The position numbers and the translations under genes were made by a program. Below the pieces are notes generated by a model. That model did not search any database. It was not told where the DNA came from and saw only the letters and a program-made list of their open reading frames with translations. From NCBI GenBank assembly GCA_963575745.1, contig CAUYUJ010009591.1:241438-305437 (forward strand): a DNA stretch of 64,000 bases. The letters are read 5' to 3'. Source of the DNA: Prorocentrum cordatum. Its lineage: Eukaryota; Sar; Dinophyceae; Prorocentrales; Prorocentraceae. Shown piece by piece: positions 30,718 to 39,273 of the stretch (its first letter is position 1; every line of letters starts with the position of its first letter).

Positions 30718-33700
30718 TCATATTGTTTTGTTGTGTTCAATCCGACGATTCATTCTGGCTCGGACCACGGTGGAAACATCGCCCCACATCGGACCGACGC
30801 CGTTATCACCTTCTTGCCAGCACTTCGAGTCCCCGCCGATATACATTATATCTTTAGTCCCCTGATGGGACCGTTGCATGATATCATCGATCAAATCCAC
30901 GGCGTCCTTTATCATCTGTCTGAGGCTCCCTGCAAAAGCGAACGGGTTCTCATATCGTTTGTGTCCACTGCCGACTCCGTTCAATTTGCCCGAATGATCG
31001 GCCATGTCGTTGAAATTCCAGAAAGTGAAGCGAATTGGAGCGTGTGTCCCTCCTTCATAAGACCTTTGTTCACCCCACCGAAAGTTCGCAGAGGCGCTGG
31101 CAATGCCTTTGATTTGTGCTCCACTTATAGCTGCCTTGACACTTCCGAATACTGATTGTCGCAGGTCGAACTCAGGCATAAGGCTCGACTTAGGCGCCCC
31201 TGATGCGCCCTTGAACACCACCGTAGAGTCAGAATCAATATGCACACAACATGACCAACTATGATGTGACCCATTCCGCATCTGGGTCAGCGGGCGAAAG
31301 AAATCCGTCACAAGTTTCCCCGTGCACGACATAGCGGCAAGATCTTCTCCCGTGAACGGAATCCACGAGTGACCATTGACTTCGGCGATCTTTGTGATCG
31401 CCTGACCTTTCTTGACAAAATCTAAGCGATTCGACCAAAATTTCACCATTGGGTCCGTGACCTCCATATAATGTTCCAGGATTTCCACCACCTTCCCTCG
31501 CCATCCATTCCGGGGGGGTTTCGGATCGCGCCCGAACCTCCCTTGCATCCGAAGATACTCAAGTACGTTCCAGGGGCCGCGACCGAGGTAAGGTCGGTCT
31601 TCGCGCTCGGGTTCTGTCACTGCGGGTCCCGAGTCCGGCGGCCCGCCCCCCCCTCCCCCCCATGAGGGTGGGTCGTCTCCTGAGGGGAACCCGCCAGATG
31701 GCGGCTGCTCCCCACCCCCGCCGGCTGAGCCGCGGGGTGGTGCACCGCCACTACCCCCACTGGCTAAGCCAGGAGGGTTTTCGATGTAGGGAGGCTGGCC
31801 GGCAGGTGGTTCGCCGGCCGCCTGCTTCCCAGTCCCAGGGTCATCAAATGATGGCTGATTTTGGCCCGCGACTGCTGGTTGGCTATCCTCGTCGGGCGCC
31901 TCCGTTGCAGTCCTCGGCTTCTTTTGCGGTGAGTCCCCATCAGCATCGGGGTCGAGTCCGTCTCCAGCAAGCCATTCCTCGAAATTATGTGGCCTCTTCC
32001 AGGGACGTTGTCTTTTCCTCCAGTGCACGGCCTGCTTGGGTGCATCCTCGAAGCACGCCGCCTTTGCGGCGGCGGTAAGGGCTTCCTCGACCACGCGCAC
32101 AGGTACATTGTATTTTCCTTTGACCACTGGAAGAGCGAACATCGTTCCCCATTCTTCCCCAGTGGCTGAACCCTGGGGAGGCTTCTGGGGGGAAGGCCCC
32201 CAAACGTCAATCCAGACCTGCGGGGAGCCTTTTCTCCAGTGGTCCCCCACTGGTACGCTCACATAGTTTCCCCAGGGGGTCTCGTACCGAACGGCTGGGC
32301 CGACGGTAGGACCAAACACTTCTCCCGGCTCGAGCGGTCGCACTATGACACGATATCCCCCTGGGGGGTTCGCGCACACCCTACTGATCAGCTTCGTCTT
32401 CTCATCAGGGTGCGACTGGAGGAACGTTCCCACGGGGATTTTGTCGACGTCAGGAGGGGCACAATCGAAACGACAAGTGGCCTGCCGCTCAAACATAGTC
32501 CAATGTACGGTCCATGGATCTTGCGAGACCTGGGAGTATAAACGCTGGAATATCGTCTGAGACGTGGATTCCAGGTCCGCCCTCAATGCAGTCACGACAG
32601 CGTCATTTCTCGTATAGAATATATCGTTCTTCCACATCGCGTAGCGCCAACCCCAGCCTTTTGACGGCACAAACTTAGTAGTCCCGTCTTTGGGTCCCGG
32701 TCGGGACCATTCCCTTAGTTTGTCAGGGGGGCACTTGAAGACCGCTTTGTTTCTCCATGAGTCGACGTCGTCAACGTTGGGGTCAGCTGCTTTCTTTGAG
32801 CGAGTGTTGTCCTGGGGGGCAGTCTCAGCTGCCCTTTTCTTAACATTTGTTCCCTGATTGATGGTCTCGACATCAGTTTCCATGTCAGTAACAATCTCGG
32901 ACACAATGTCATTTGGGCTAAAATGGTCGTTTCTAGTCCAATCCGGCTGAGCCGGTGGGCAAGCCTTCCCGCTCGGCTGAGCTGGCGTCGAGGCTTTTCG
33001 AATTGCGGCAAGGAGAGCATTGTTGTAATCATCTTCCTCTCTGCTCTCGTCTACAATAACGTCGGAATCAAACTCATCCACGATGTCATCAGAATGGATT
33101 GAGATCACGTCTTCACCCGGTGGCACAACCGCCTTCTTCCTCAGCGGTCGGCACATGGGTTCAGTCGTTGATCTCTCCGGCACGCGGAGACCGCGGCAAG
33201 CGAGATTCGAGCAGTCGCCGCAAGGTAACCGCTCGCCTCTACGGGGGGCCGGTCGCGGGGCAGCCCGCGCAGGCTGTCGAGCCGAAACGGCAGCGGCGCA
33301 TATAGGATTGGGAGAAGAAGTAGGACGACGACGAGACGACACAACTCTCTCTGCGGCATTGGCGACGGCAATATGAACCTGCTTGGCAAAATCAGTGTAA
33401 TCTTCAGCGCTCTTACACTCTCGTCCTCTAGTCTCAACATGCTCGCGTGTGCCATCACACCTACGCTCTATCCCCTCCGCAACAATGGGAGGGGCGGTGG
33501 CTATCGCCCAGGGCTTTTTCATGGAATTACCCTTGCTATCCTTCAGTCCACATGCGCACCCGTGCAACGCCGCCTTGGCAAATCCCAACTCTCGAAGAAA
33601 ACTCTTTACCTGAGGGTCTCTCCAATAATTACACTGGGTAGGCCACTCAATACGTACAATGCCCCCCGCATTGCGCACAGCACGGGCAATCTCACGGAAA

Positions 33701-33825
33701 TTCCAAAACAAGTATCGGAAGTCGGTTCTAATGCCCCGAAGCCTACGCATAGCCCTATGATTTCCAGTAAGGAAATAATGCGCCCCGTTCACATATTGCC
33801 AGGGGGAACCTCCTGTACACGGCAT
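30718..33825 (-). CDS. Retroelement accessory polyprotein: methyltransferase-like C half and novel domains
   Basis: 1,035 residues. The first ~150 continue a methyltransferase-like domain begun at 34706: MPCTGGSPWQ (DNMT motif IV-like Pro-Cys), FWNFREIARAVRNAGG, IEWPTQCNYWRDPQV, HGCACGL and KKPWAIAT. Then come an acidic linker (DDIVDEFDSDVIVDES), a compact unknown domain at about 340-560 (PSKGWGWRYAMWKND), a Gly/Pro-rich linker, and a C-terminal domain at about 750-1030 (RYENPFAFAGSLRQM, IMYIGGDSKCW) that could be SGNH-like. The Pro-Cys residue is kept. No canonical PCQ or ENV motif is seen, so enzyme activity is uncertain. Confidence 0.6.
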   Translation of the reverse strand: MPCTGGSPWQYVNGAHYFLTGNHRAMRRLRGIRTDFRYLFWNFREIARAVRNAGGIVRIEWPTQCNYWRDPQVKSFLRELGFAKAALHGCACGLKDSKGNSMKKPWAIATAPPIVAEGIERRCDGTREHVETRGRECKSAEDYTDFAKQVHIAVANAAERVVSSRRRPTSSPNPICAAAVSARQPARAAPRPAPRRGERLPCGDCSNLACRGLRVPERSTTEPMCRPLRKKAVVPPGEDVISIHSDDIVDEFDSDVIVDESREEDDYNNALLAAIRKASTPAQPSGKACPPAQPDWTRNDHFSPNDIVSEIVTDMETDVETINQGTNVKKRAAETAPQDNTRSKKAADPNVDDVDSWRNKAVFKCPPDKLREWSRPGPKDGTTKFVPSKGWGWRYAMWKNDIFYTRNDAVVTALRADLESTSQTIFQRLYSQVSQDPWTVHWTMFERQATCRFDCAPPDVDKIPVGTFLQSHPDEKTKLISRVCANPPGGYRVIVRPLEPGEVFGPTVGPAVRYETPWGNYVSVPVGDHWRKGSPQVWIDVWGPSPQKPPQGSATGEEWGTMFALPVVKGKYNVPVRVVEEALTAAAKAACFEDAPKQAVHWRKRQRPWKRPHNFEEWLAGDGLDPDADGDSPQKKPRTATEAPDEDSQPAVAGQNQPSFDDPGTGKQAAGEPPAGQPPYIENPPGLASGGSGGAPPRGSAGGGGEQPPSGGFPSGDDPPSWGGGGGGPPDSGPAVTEPEREDRPYLGRGPWNVLEYLRMQGRFGRDPKPPRNGWRGKVVEILEHYMEVTDPMVKFWSNRLDFVKKGQAITKIAEVNGHSWIPFTGEDLAAMSCTGKLVTDFFRPLTQMRNGSHHSWSCCVHIDSDSTVVFKGASGAPKSSLMPEFDLRQSVFGSVKAAISGAQIKGIASASANFRWGEQRSYEGGTHAPIRFTFWNFNDMADHSGKLNGVGSGHKRYENPFAFAGSLRQMIKDAVDLIDDIMQRSHQGTKDIMYIGGDSKCWQEGDNGVGPMWGDVSTVVRARMNRRIEHNKTI

Positions 33826-34706
33826 GGAGCCCCATAGCGTGATATGTTTCCCTTGAACGTAGCTATATCGTTCAACGCTATTTTGAGTCCCTCATCCGTC
33901 CTCATGTCTTCCTTCTCGGTGTATCGAATCACTTTACATGAGTTGTCAAGGAAATTCGTAGGGTCTCCTATTCTACTTTGGGGGCCGCAACAGTACTCTA
34001 ATAGAAGTCTTTCCCCGGTCCACTGAGTGGCCGGGGCGCAATCTTCTCGGATCCTAAACTCTGTATTTCCCGTCCATTTGCTAAGGCAATAATCACCGTC
34101 GCTAGAATCGCCATCTGAGTCGTATTCAAATGGGCGATGATACCTGCTTTCTTCGTCGCGCCAATTATCGATGCGATCTATCGTCAAACCTTGTTGGGAA
34201 TTGACGGCATAGGTGCGACGTTGACCATCCAATTCATTGAGTTCGACGGGACAATCACCGATTGCCGGCATGAATGCGGCAAGGCTCGGAACATAGTGAT
34301 ATCGTTTCAATGTGTGTCCTTGTTTCACCCATTCATCCCTTCTGTCAGAGAAGTTGGCAGCCACCGCAGAGTGCGGATTATGAAGCGAGCGATTTTCGTT
34401 AGAGACATCCTCCATATCTTCAGGCCTCATGGAAGGCTCTGGCTCGCTTTCACTATCCAATATTCCAGACATGGTTTTCATTTCACGATCAGAGCTTATT
34501 TTGGTTGCGTTCTCGATCGCCCTCGTTTTCTCGGAGCTTCCGATGTAACCTTCTTTGCCCTTCCGAGGAGTGATATTACCTGCAACATCAGCTCAGCCGA
34601 TTGCATTCGCTATCGCTAATGCCTCCTCGGCTTGGCCGGAGGCAGCCGCAACGGGTTTTCCTTTGTTGGGGCGCTTTTTCTTTTTGTTTGACTTTTTACT
34701 GGGCAT
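33789..34706 (-). CDS. Start of second retroelement ORF: basic N terminus and methyltransferase-like N half
   Basis: ATG at 34706, 26 bases after the end of the RNase H ORF. The N terminus is lysine-rich (KKSNKKKKRPNKGK, possible nuclear localisation or RNA binding). One in-frame TGA occurs at codon 38, in a degenerate palindrome. Further on, LLLEYCCGPQSRIG resembles the SAM-binding motif I of cytosine methyltransferases and VIRYTEKEDMRTDEGL the following strand and helix. The domain then continues in the -1 frame at 30718-33825. The join lies at GGGAAAC (33846-33852), 54 bases before this frame ends. Retrotransposon-borne DNMTs are known from Symbiodinium; this one is divergent. Confidence 0.6.
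33846..33852 (-). promoter_or_regulatory. Candidate -1 frameshift site G GGA AAC
   Basis: In the upstream frame the codons are AAG GGA AAC. A -1 slip continues HITLWGSMPCTGG in the downstream frame, joining the two halves of the methyltransferase-like domain exactly. GGGAAAC fits the X XXY YYZ rule. An ordinary indel at this spot is the alternative. Confidence 0.5.
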
Positions 34707-34731
34707 GGCAGCCCCTCTCCGCCAGGCCGAA

Positions 34732-35544
34732 CTAGGGCCCAAGCGAGGCTTGAGAATCCCCCCCGGGTTTCAGGGGAAGTCCGTCAGAAAACATTGAGCC
34801 CAGATAATCTTGGTACCGCTTAGCGGCCCAGAATTTAGGCGTCACTATGTTGACAAGATACAAAACTTTGACCCATGCCATAGGGTCAACAAATCGTTTT
34901 GTTCCAATATCAGCAGCCCCATTGCGCGTTCTTTCGTATTGTAATTGAACTAGGCCACGAGAAAATTGCTCGGATACAGCTGCTGCATCAATTATATGCG
35001 TTCGTGGTAGATACATCAATTTCATCGACCCGCCTGCCTTAATGACCTTGCAAACTGCGCGGTTATCTTCCAAGAATAAGCATCGCACCGGTCTATCCAG
35101 CAGGATCTCCCACAGCGGCAATGCCGCAAGCAGACCCTTGCGCAACGCAAGGTCGGCCGCGACGATCTCAGCCTCAAGTGCACTGTGAGATACGCATGTT
35201 TGTCTTTGCGAACTCACCGATTGGCCTGTCCGTGCATACGGGCCCCATATTGCTTGGCAACTGGCGCTCGTGCTCCTGTGTGTTCGAATGTCACTCGCCA
35301 GATCTGCATCAGAGTATTGCTTTAACAGAACGTCCTCCTTTTTGTCACCCACCCACGAGGTCATACGATAATGGGATGTACATTTTATGTAACATACGAG
35401 GCGGAATAGGTCCATGTCTTGCTGTTCTGCCCACTTTGTGATACAACTGGCAGTTTGACACACAGCACGGAGTAAGTCGCATCTGGCCATTCTCGCCCCG
35501 TAAAGTATCTTCATCAACACTTTTGCTGCGATGGGTTGAAGCAC
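34732..35544 (-). CDS. Copia RNase H
   Basis: Degrades the RNA strand of the reverse-transcribed hybrid. Motifs in order: YSDADLASD (first catalytic Asp), SHSALEAEIVAAD (Glu), LEDNRAVCKV (Asp-Asn), then the copia-typical HIIDAAAVSEQ and ADIGTKRFV. All key acids are visible, and 271 codons is a normal size when the connection region is included. It is one -1 step away from the RT segment at 35661-36188; about 35 residues of the RT-RNase H connection can be followed in this frame from near 35,690. Confidence 0.92.
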   Translation of the reverse strand: MLQPIAAKVLMKILYGARMARCDLLRAVCQTASCITKWAEQQDMDLFRLVCYIKCTSHYRMTSWVGDKKEDVLLKQYSDADLASDIRTHRSTSASCQAIWGPYARTGQSVSSQRQTCVSHSALEAEIVAADLALRKGLLAALPLWEILLDRPVRCLFLEDNRAVCKVIKAGGSMKLMYLPRTHIIDAAAVSEQFSRGLVQLQYERTRNGAADIGTKRFVDPMAWVKVLYLVNIVTPKFWAAKRYQDYLGSMFSDGLPLKPGGDSQASLGP

Positions 35545-35660
35545 GCCCGACTGAGTCGGCGGCTCAGGGTCATCAGGGCTAGCTGCTGCGGCATCAAGGC
35601 CAAGTACCTCTATCTCCTGGTCAGGAAGGCCGGTATCAACATTTATCTGTAACGCTGACG

Positions 35661-36188
35661 CTATAGCTTCCTCAGCTGGGGAATAAATTTCTCCTCTGGG
35701 GCCGCCTGTCCATCTTCTAAGTCGGTAAATTCAGGACCGAACGGGGTGCCCGCGGCCGGATATGTAGCCGGGTCTGCGTCCGTCAACTGAGCGTATAATG
35801 TAACGCAAGAATCAAAGAACTCTGTCATATCGTATTCGATGACTTTCACTAGTTTTGGTTCTCTCGGCTGGCATGGCTCGGTCGTCTGAGACGCCGAGTC
35901 ACCCCGCGTTTCCTCCTCACTACTCTCGTCTGCGACGGAAGCGTTTTTCTGAACTTTGGGAGGAGGCGGGTCAAGTACCGCAGGCAATGCCCCGTGCCAC
36001 TCAATTGTCTGAGTCGATAATCTATGCTCGCATCCTAAATATCGTCCAACAGCCGTTGGAGGATTTATTTCTATGCCCTTAAAGCAATTGTCCGAAGGTT
36101 CTTGAAGCAACTTCCATCCCTGGGCTAGCTTGTCGGCAGGTCCCGACAGTTGGAAATCATCGACATAGATGATCAAGAAGATTTGCAA
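35661..36188 (-). pseudogene. Copia reverse transcriptase, C-terminal segment with YVDD
   Basis: Begins IFLIIYVDDFQLSGP, the catalytic palm motif with both aspartates, and continues into the thumb (NCFKGIEINPP, YLGCEH). An acidic insertion (DESSEEETRGDS) and a connection region follow. It is joined to the preceding segment through a run of eight T's (sense strand; 36199-36206), where a -1 change restores a smooth reading. A homopolymer slip is the simplest cause. It ends at a TAG where the connection moves frame again. Confidence 0.88.
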
Positions 36189-36400
36189 TTCTTTGTTGAA
36201 AAAAAACAGCTACGCCACGGGCTACATTTCACGAAACCTTTCGCCGTGACATGTCCCTCGAAATGCTGCCCCCAATATCCGCCCGAATCAGGGTGCCCGT
36301 ACAGCGATAAGCACAGTGGACATACGGGGTTCCGCATGTTGGACCATGCTTTGGGCCATTCGTCACGAGGCAAGGAAACCCAAGTAGGAGTGCCTCCCAA
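36173..36400 (-). pseudogene. Copia reverse transcriptase, middle segment
   Basis: GGTPTWVSLPRDEWP followed by LYGHPDSGGYWGQH, the copia equivalent of the region where the LYGL/LYGHPDSG motif precedes the catalytic strand. The usual Leu-Tyr-Gly helix is intact. It runs out of frame at the T8 homopolymer. About 25 bases upstream another small indel separates it from 36418-36738. Confidence 0.85.
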
Positions 36401-36417
36401 CTTTGACTGCGTGTAAG

Positions 36418-36738
36418 CTAGTCGAGCATCAGCTTCTCGATACGATGGCCTTCAAACATCCCGTAGGTATCAGCTGCTTTGCTGGCCTGCATGGTCGCGG
36501 GACTGCTGTAGAAATCCTGAAATAATGCCACGTCCTTGTTTTGATCTCTAACACTTGAACCGTCAAAGACTACCCGACCTCTGTACTTGCGGTCTTTGTG
36601 TCCTAGCGGCAATTCTGAATTCTTTTCAACAGGGATTGCGAATAAACGGCCAACATGGGCTGTTTTCCCTTTGAGTTCGGCAACAACGTCGGGATATTCT
36701 CTAACACCATCCTCTATCCACGTGCCAATGTCGCGCAA
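36418..36738 (-). pseudogene. Copia reverse transcriptase, N-terminal segment
   Basis: GTWIEDGVREYPDV and KYRGRVVFDGSSVRDQNKD match the start of dinoflagellate copia RT (the R-V-V-F-x-G region), then FQDFYSSPATMQASKAAD and the motif A strand ending LMLD, where the frame breaks. It is in phase with 36748-37710; TAA TGA separates them. Confidence 0.82.
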
Positions 36739-36747
36739 TATGTCTCA

Positions 36748-37710
36748 TTATTTCCTCAAGGCGGCTTGAGCGTCTTTGTCTGCCTTGGCCTCGTCTTTCG
36801 AGACAGATCTGGCAACAGCGGCATTTATGCGGGGACAATGCCAGTCACTGGGAAGTGGGAAGGGTTCATCAATGACGGATATTAAGTCAGTAAAAAGGGT
36901 TATAGAAGTATTGCAGATCAAATCTTTCTTTGTCACGATGACTGATATTTCTAGCTGATCTATATATTGTAACGGCATGCGAGGCACGATTCGCCGCGAC
37001 GCGGCGGCCGCCGGACTCGAGGTCTGGCTTGCCTCATCGTTGTCCTCAGATTTTACGCTATCATCATCGGACAAGGGATCCCTGCCGGCTGTGCCGGAGG
37101 GTAGCCCGTCTCTTGCAATAGTGACTCCATACCATGTCTGTTTCCACCAAATGTCCTCGTCGCCCGACAGGTGTTCTTCGGGGGCATCTTCCTCTGATGA
37201 ATCATCAGCCTCAGATGTGACTTGATAGCCCTGGGCGTTTCGCGACGCCGCCCCTCGCCCACTGCCAGGGGCGTAGCACAGGCTGCTATTTTGCATTCGG
37301 CGTAGCTGCTCAGCCACCTTAGGTGCAGTTAGCCTAGCTTCGGGGAGAACCGCAAGTGGCTGAGCCACTGCGGGATCGGGCGGAGTCGGTGGGTCGTCCA
37401 CATCTAGACCGACGTCACGCAGGAGACCCAGACAAGGGCCGGGATCCTCTATACCGAAGAATCCTCTCTTTTCTGCCTTGTATTGTTCCACGGCCTGTCG
37501 GCGCTGGGCTTGGTTCACGTTGAACCATCGTCCAGGATGTGCTCCGGGATTGGTAGACTCTGGTAACTTCTTTAGCCATTGGGCACTGTATTTTGGGTCT
37601 GGGTCTGTGACCCACACTCGGGTTATAGGCACATAATCAGGGTCAGAATAAAGAACAACTCGTATACTACATGTCTTTCGACGGCCTGTCAACGGAAGCT
37701 TTTGAATCAA
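36748..37710 (-). CDS. Integrase-RT linker region
   Basis: 320 residues in the same frame as the integrase ORF, from which one stop (37717-37719) separates it. Mostly disordered and acidic (DDSSEEDAPEEHLSGDEDIWW, SDDDSVKSEDND), with a short folded stretch (QLEISVIVTKKDLI). Its role in the pol polyprotein is spacing or proteolytic processing. The perfect palindrome AGTGGCTGAGCCACT (37355-37369) encodes VAQP. Confidence 0.65.
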   Translation of the reverse strand: MIQKLPLTGRRKTCSIRVVLYSDPDYVPITRVWVTDPDPKYSAQWLKKLPESTNPGAHPGRWFNVNQAQRRQAVEQYKAEKRGFFGIEDPGPCLGLLRDVGLDVDDPPTPPDPAVAQPLAVLPEARLTAPKVAEQLRRMQNSSLCYAPGSGRGAASRNAQGYQVTSEADDSSEEDAPEEHLSGDEDIWWKQTWYGVTIARDGLPSGTAGRDPLSDDDSVKSEDNDEASQTSSPAAAASRRIVPRMPLQYIDQLEISVIVTKKDLICNTSITLFTDLISVIDEPFPLPSDWHCPRINAAVARSVSKDEAKADKDAQAALRK

Positions 37711-37716
37711 TTCTTC

Positions 37717-39057
37717 CTATGTAAGTACAGCAACAATCCGTCTGTCTTCAAAGTACTCCATCGTATCCAAATTTTGAGTTGTTCGGGCAAGAAGTTGCCC
37801 TTGACCTGGAACTTTCTCACGCGGCTTAGCCGCTGAGAAGTTGGACTGTCTGTCCAAACGATACTCAAGTTGTGCAAGCCCCAGCGTCTGGTTTTTGTCT
37901 GCAGGATGGGAATCGCGCCGAGGGCCCCTGCCGTCAACTACCAAAGGCACATCACCCACGCACAGACCCCCAGGACCGTCATCATCTAAATCGGCCTCAG
38001 AGTCAAAGCGCGGAGCGTCCTCGCCTTCTTGAGGAGGCGGTGGCGCCAGAATGACAGGATCATCAGCATTAAACGTGTTGTCCAGTATTATCCCTGTGGC
38101 TGGCTGCGGTCCGTCTGGGACGGCCGCGGCCTCCCCTGTCCCTGTAGGGAGTATGACGGAACGCACCTCCGTCGCCGCTTTCTCGCATGCTTTTCGCAAG
38201 GGAAACTGAGGCGATTGGTCATCAGCAGTACCATCTAAGATGTTGCTGTACACTTGATCATATTTCTCGATCGTAGGTCGTTGTCCCTCTGGTGTACGCC
38301 CTGATTCCATATTCAGTCCGTCCAATTGTCTCAGAGGTATAACGTAACTATCTGGTCCAACCAATCCCCCCGCTTTGTGCACATACCCCAAGTATATCCC
38401 TGGAATCATCGTCGCTCCGGTCTTGGCAATGCGAAACCGGGATTCAGGTGGAGGCACATAACGGACAAGTGATCCGAAGGGAAGAAGCGAAGCATTGAAC
38501 TGGCATCCGAAGCGTCTTTCCCAACTGGAATGCCCTTCAGCGGGGGTCCTAGTATTGTAGCATAGACAGAAATATCGAACTGCGTAGGTCCAATATGGTG
38601 GTGGAAGACCAGCCTGCATGAGTAAGGCTCTGGCCCCCATCTGCACAACACCGTTCGCACGCTCGGCGACGGCAGTTTGTTTCTTATTGCCTGGGATGGT
38701 GCGATCATGGGCAATATTGAGCTCGTAACATGCCCTGGCAAGCTCCCTTGCACCATCTGTATAACAATATTCTAAATTTTCCTCCGGGGCTCTCAGGTTT
38801 ACCAAACAATTGCAAACGTGAGCCGCAGACTTGTCGTGTACACCCTGAGCGGCGAGAAAATCCGTAGCTCGGTCGCGAAAAGTCACGCGCGCGGTCTCGT
38901 CGTGGAGTCCCCGCGAGAGTTCATCCATCGCAAACCAATGGTCCATCGTCGTCAGTTGCCCGAACGAAGTGGGGTTAGCGCATGGACGGGGAACCTTTGG
39001 CCCTTTGTTCTGCGCTGTGCGCTGTTGCTTTCTGATAGCATTGGCCCAATTGCACAC
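37717..39057 (-). CDS. Copia integrase
   Basis: Inserts the cDNA into the genome. 446 residues. A CPVC knuckle lies just upstream (beyond a TAA near 39,085). The core shows Asp39 (LTTMDHW), Asp101 (YTDGARE) and Glu132 (AVAERANGV), the DDE triad. Then ALLMQAGLPPPYWTYAV and NTRTPAEGHSSWERRFG, typical of copia, and a C-terminal GIYLGYVHKAGG chromodomain-position segment. An acidic tail contains GEDAPRFDSEADLDDDG. It is in phase with the protease ORF, with two stops between. Confidence 0.92.
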   Translation of the reverse strand: MCNWANAIRKQQRTAQNKGPKVPRPCANPTSFGQLTTMDHWFAMDELSRGLHDETARVTFRDRATDFLAAQGVHDKSAAHVCNCLVNLRAPEENLEYCYTDGARELARACYELNIAHDRTIPGNKKQTAVAERANGVVQMGARALLMQAGLPPPYWTYAVRYFCLCYNTRTPAEGHSSWERRFGCQFNASLLPFGSLVRYVPPPESRFRIAKTGATMIPGIYLGYVHKAGGLVGPDSYVIPLRQLDGLNMESGRTPEGQRPTIEKYDQVYSNILDGTADDQSPQFPLRKACEKAATEVRSVILPTGTGEAAAVPDGPQPATGIILDNTFNADDPVILAPPPPQEGEDAPRFDSEADLDDDGPGGLCVGDVPLVVDGRGPRRDSHPADKNQTLGLAQLEYRLDRQSNFSAAKPREKVPGQGQLLARTTQNLDTMEYFEDRRIVAVLT

Positions 39058-39273
39058 TGGACAATGGGTTCTAGGGAGTATGAGTTAGAAGGTGCGGTAG
39101 GGAGGCTGCAGCCTTTTTGTAGGGGGAAAACAAACCTCCCTCGCTTTTGACCACCCTCGCTTCCAAGAGATACCAAACGATGCCAAATTGCAGCCTGTAC
39201 TGGTCAGGCCGCTAGACGAGGAGGCGCGTGGTATGGCTTGGTTTCGCCTGGAAGCGAAAGCGGGGTAGGTTAT

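Noticed and set aside
35655-35700. RT to RNase H frame change as programmed
   Set aside because: It is a -1 change but no X XXY YYZ heptamer lies in the right phase.
36199-36206. T8 run in the RT as a third programmed -1 site
   Set aside because: A shift between core RT motifs at a homopolymer is better explained by a one-base indel. RT would not be expected to need a shift there.
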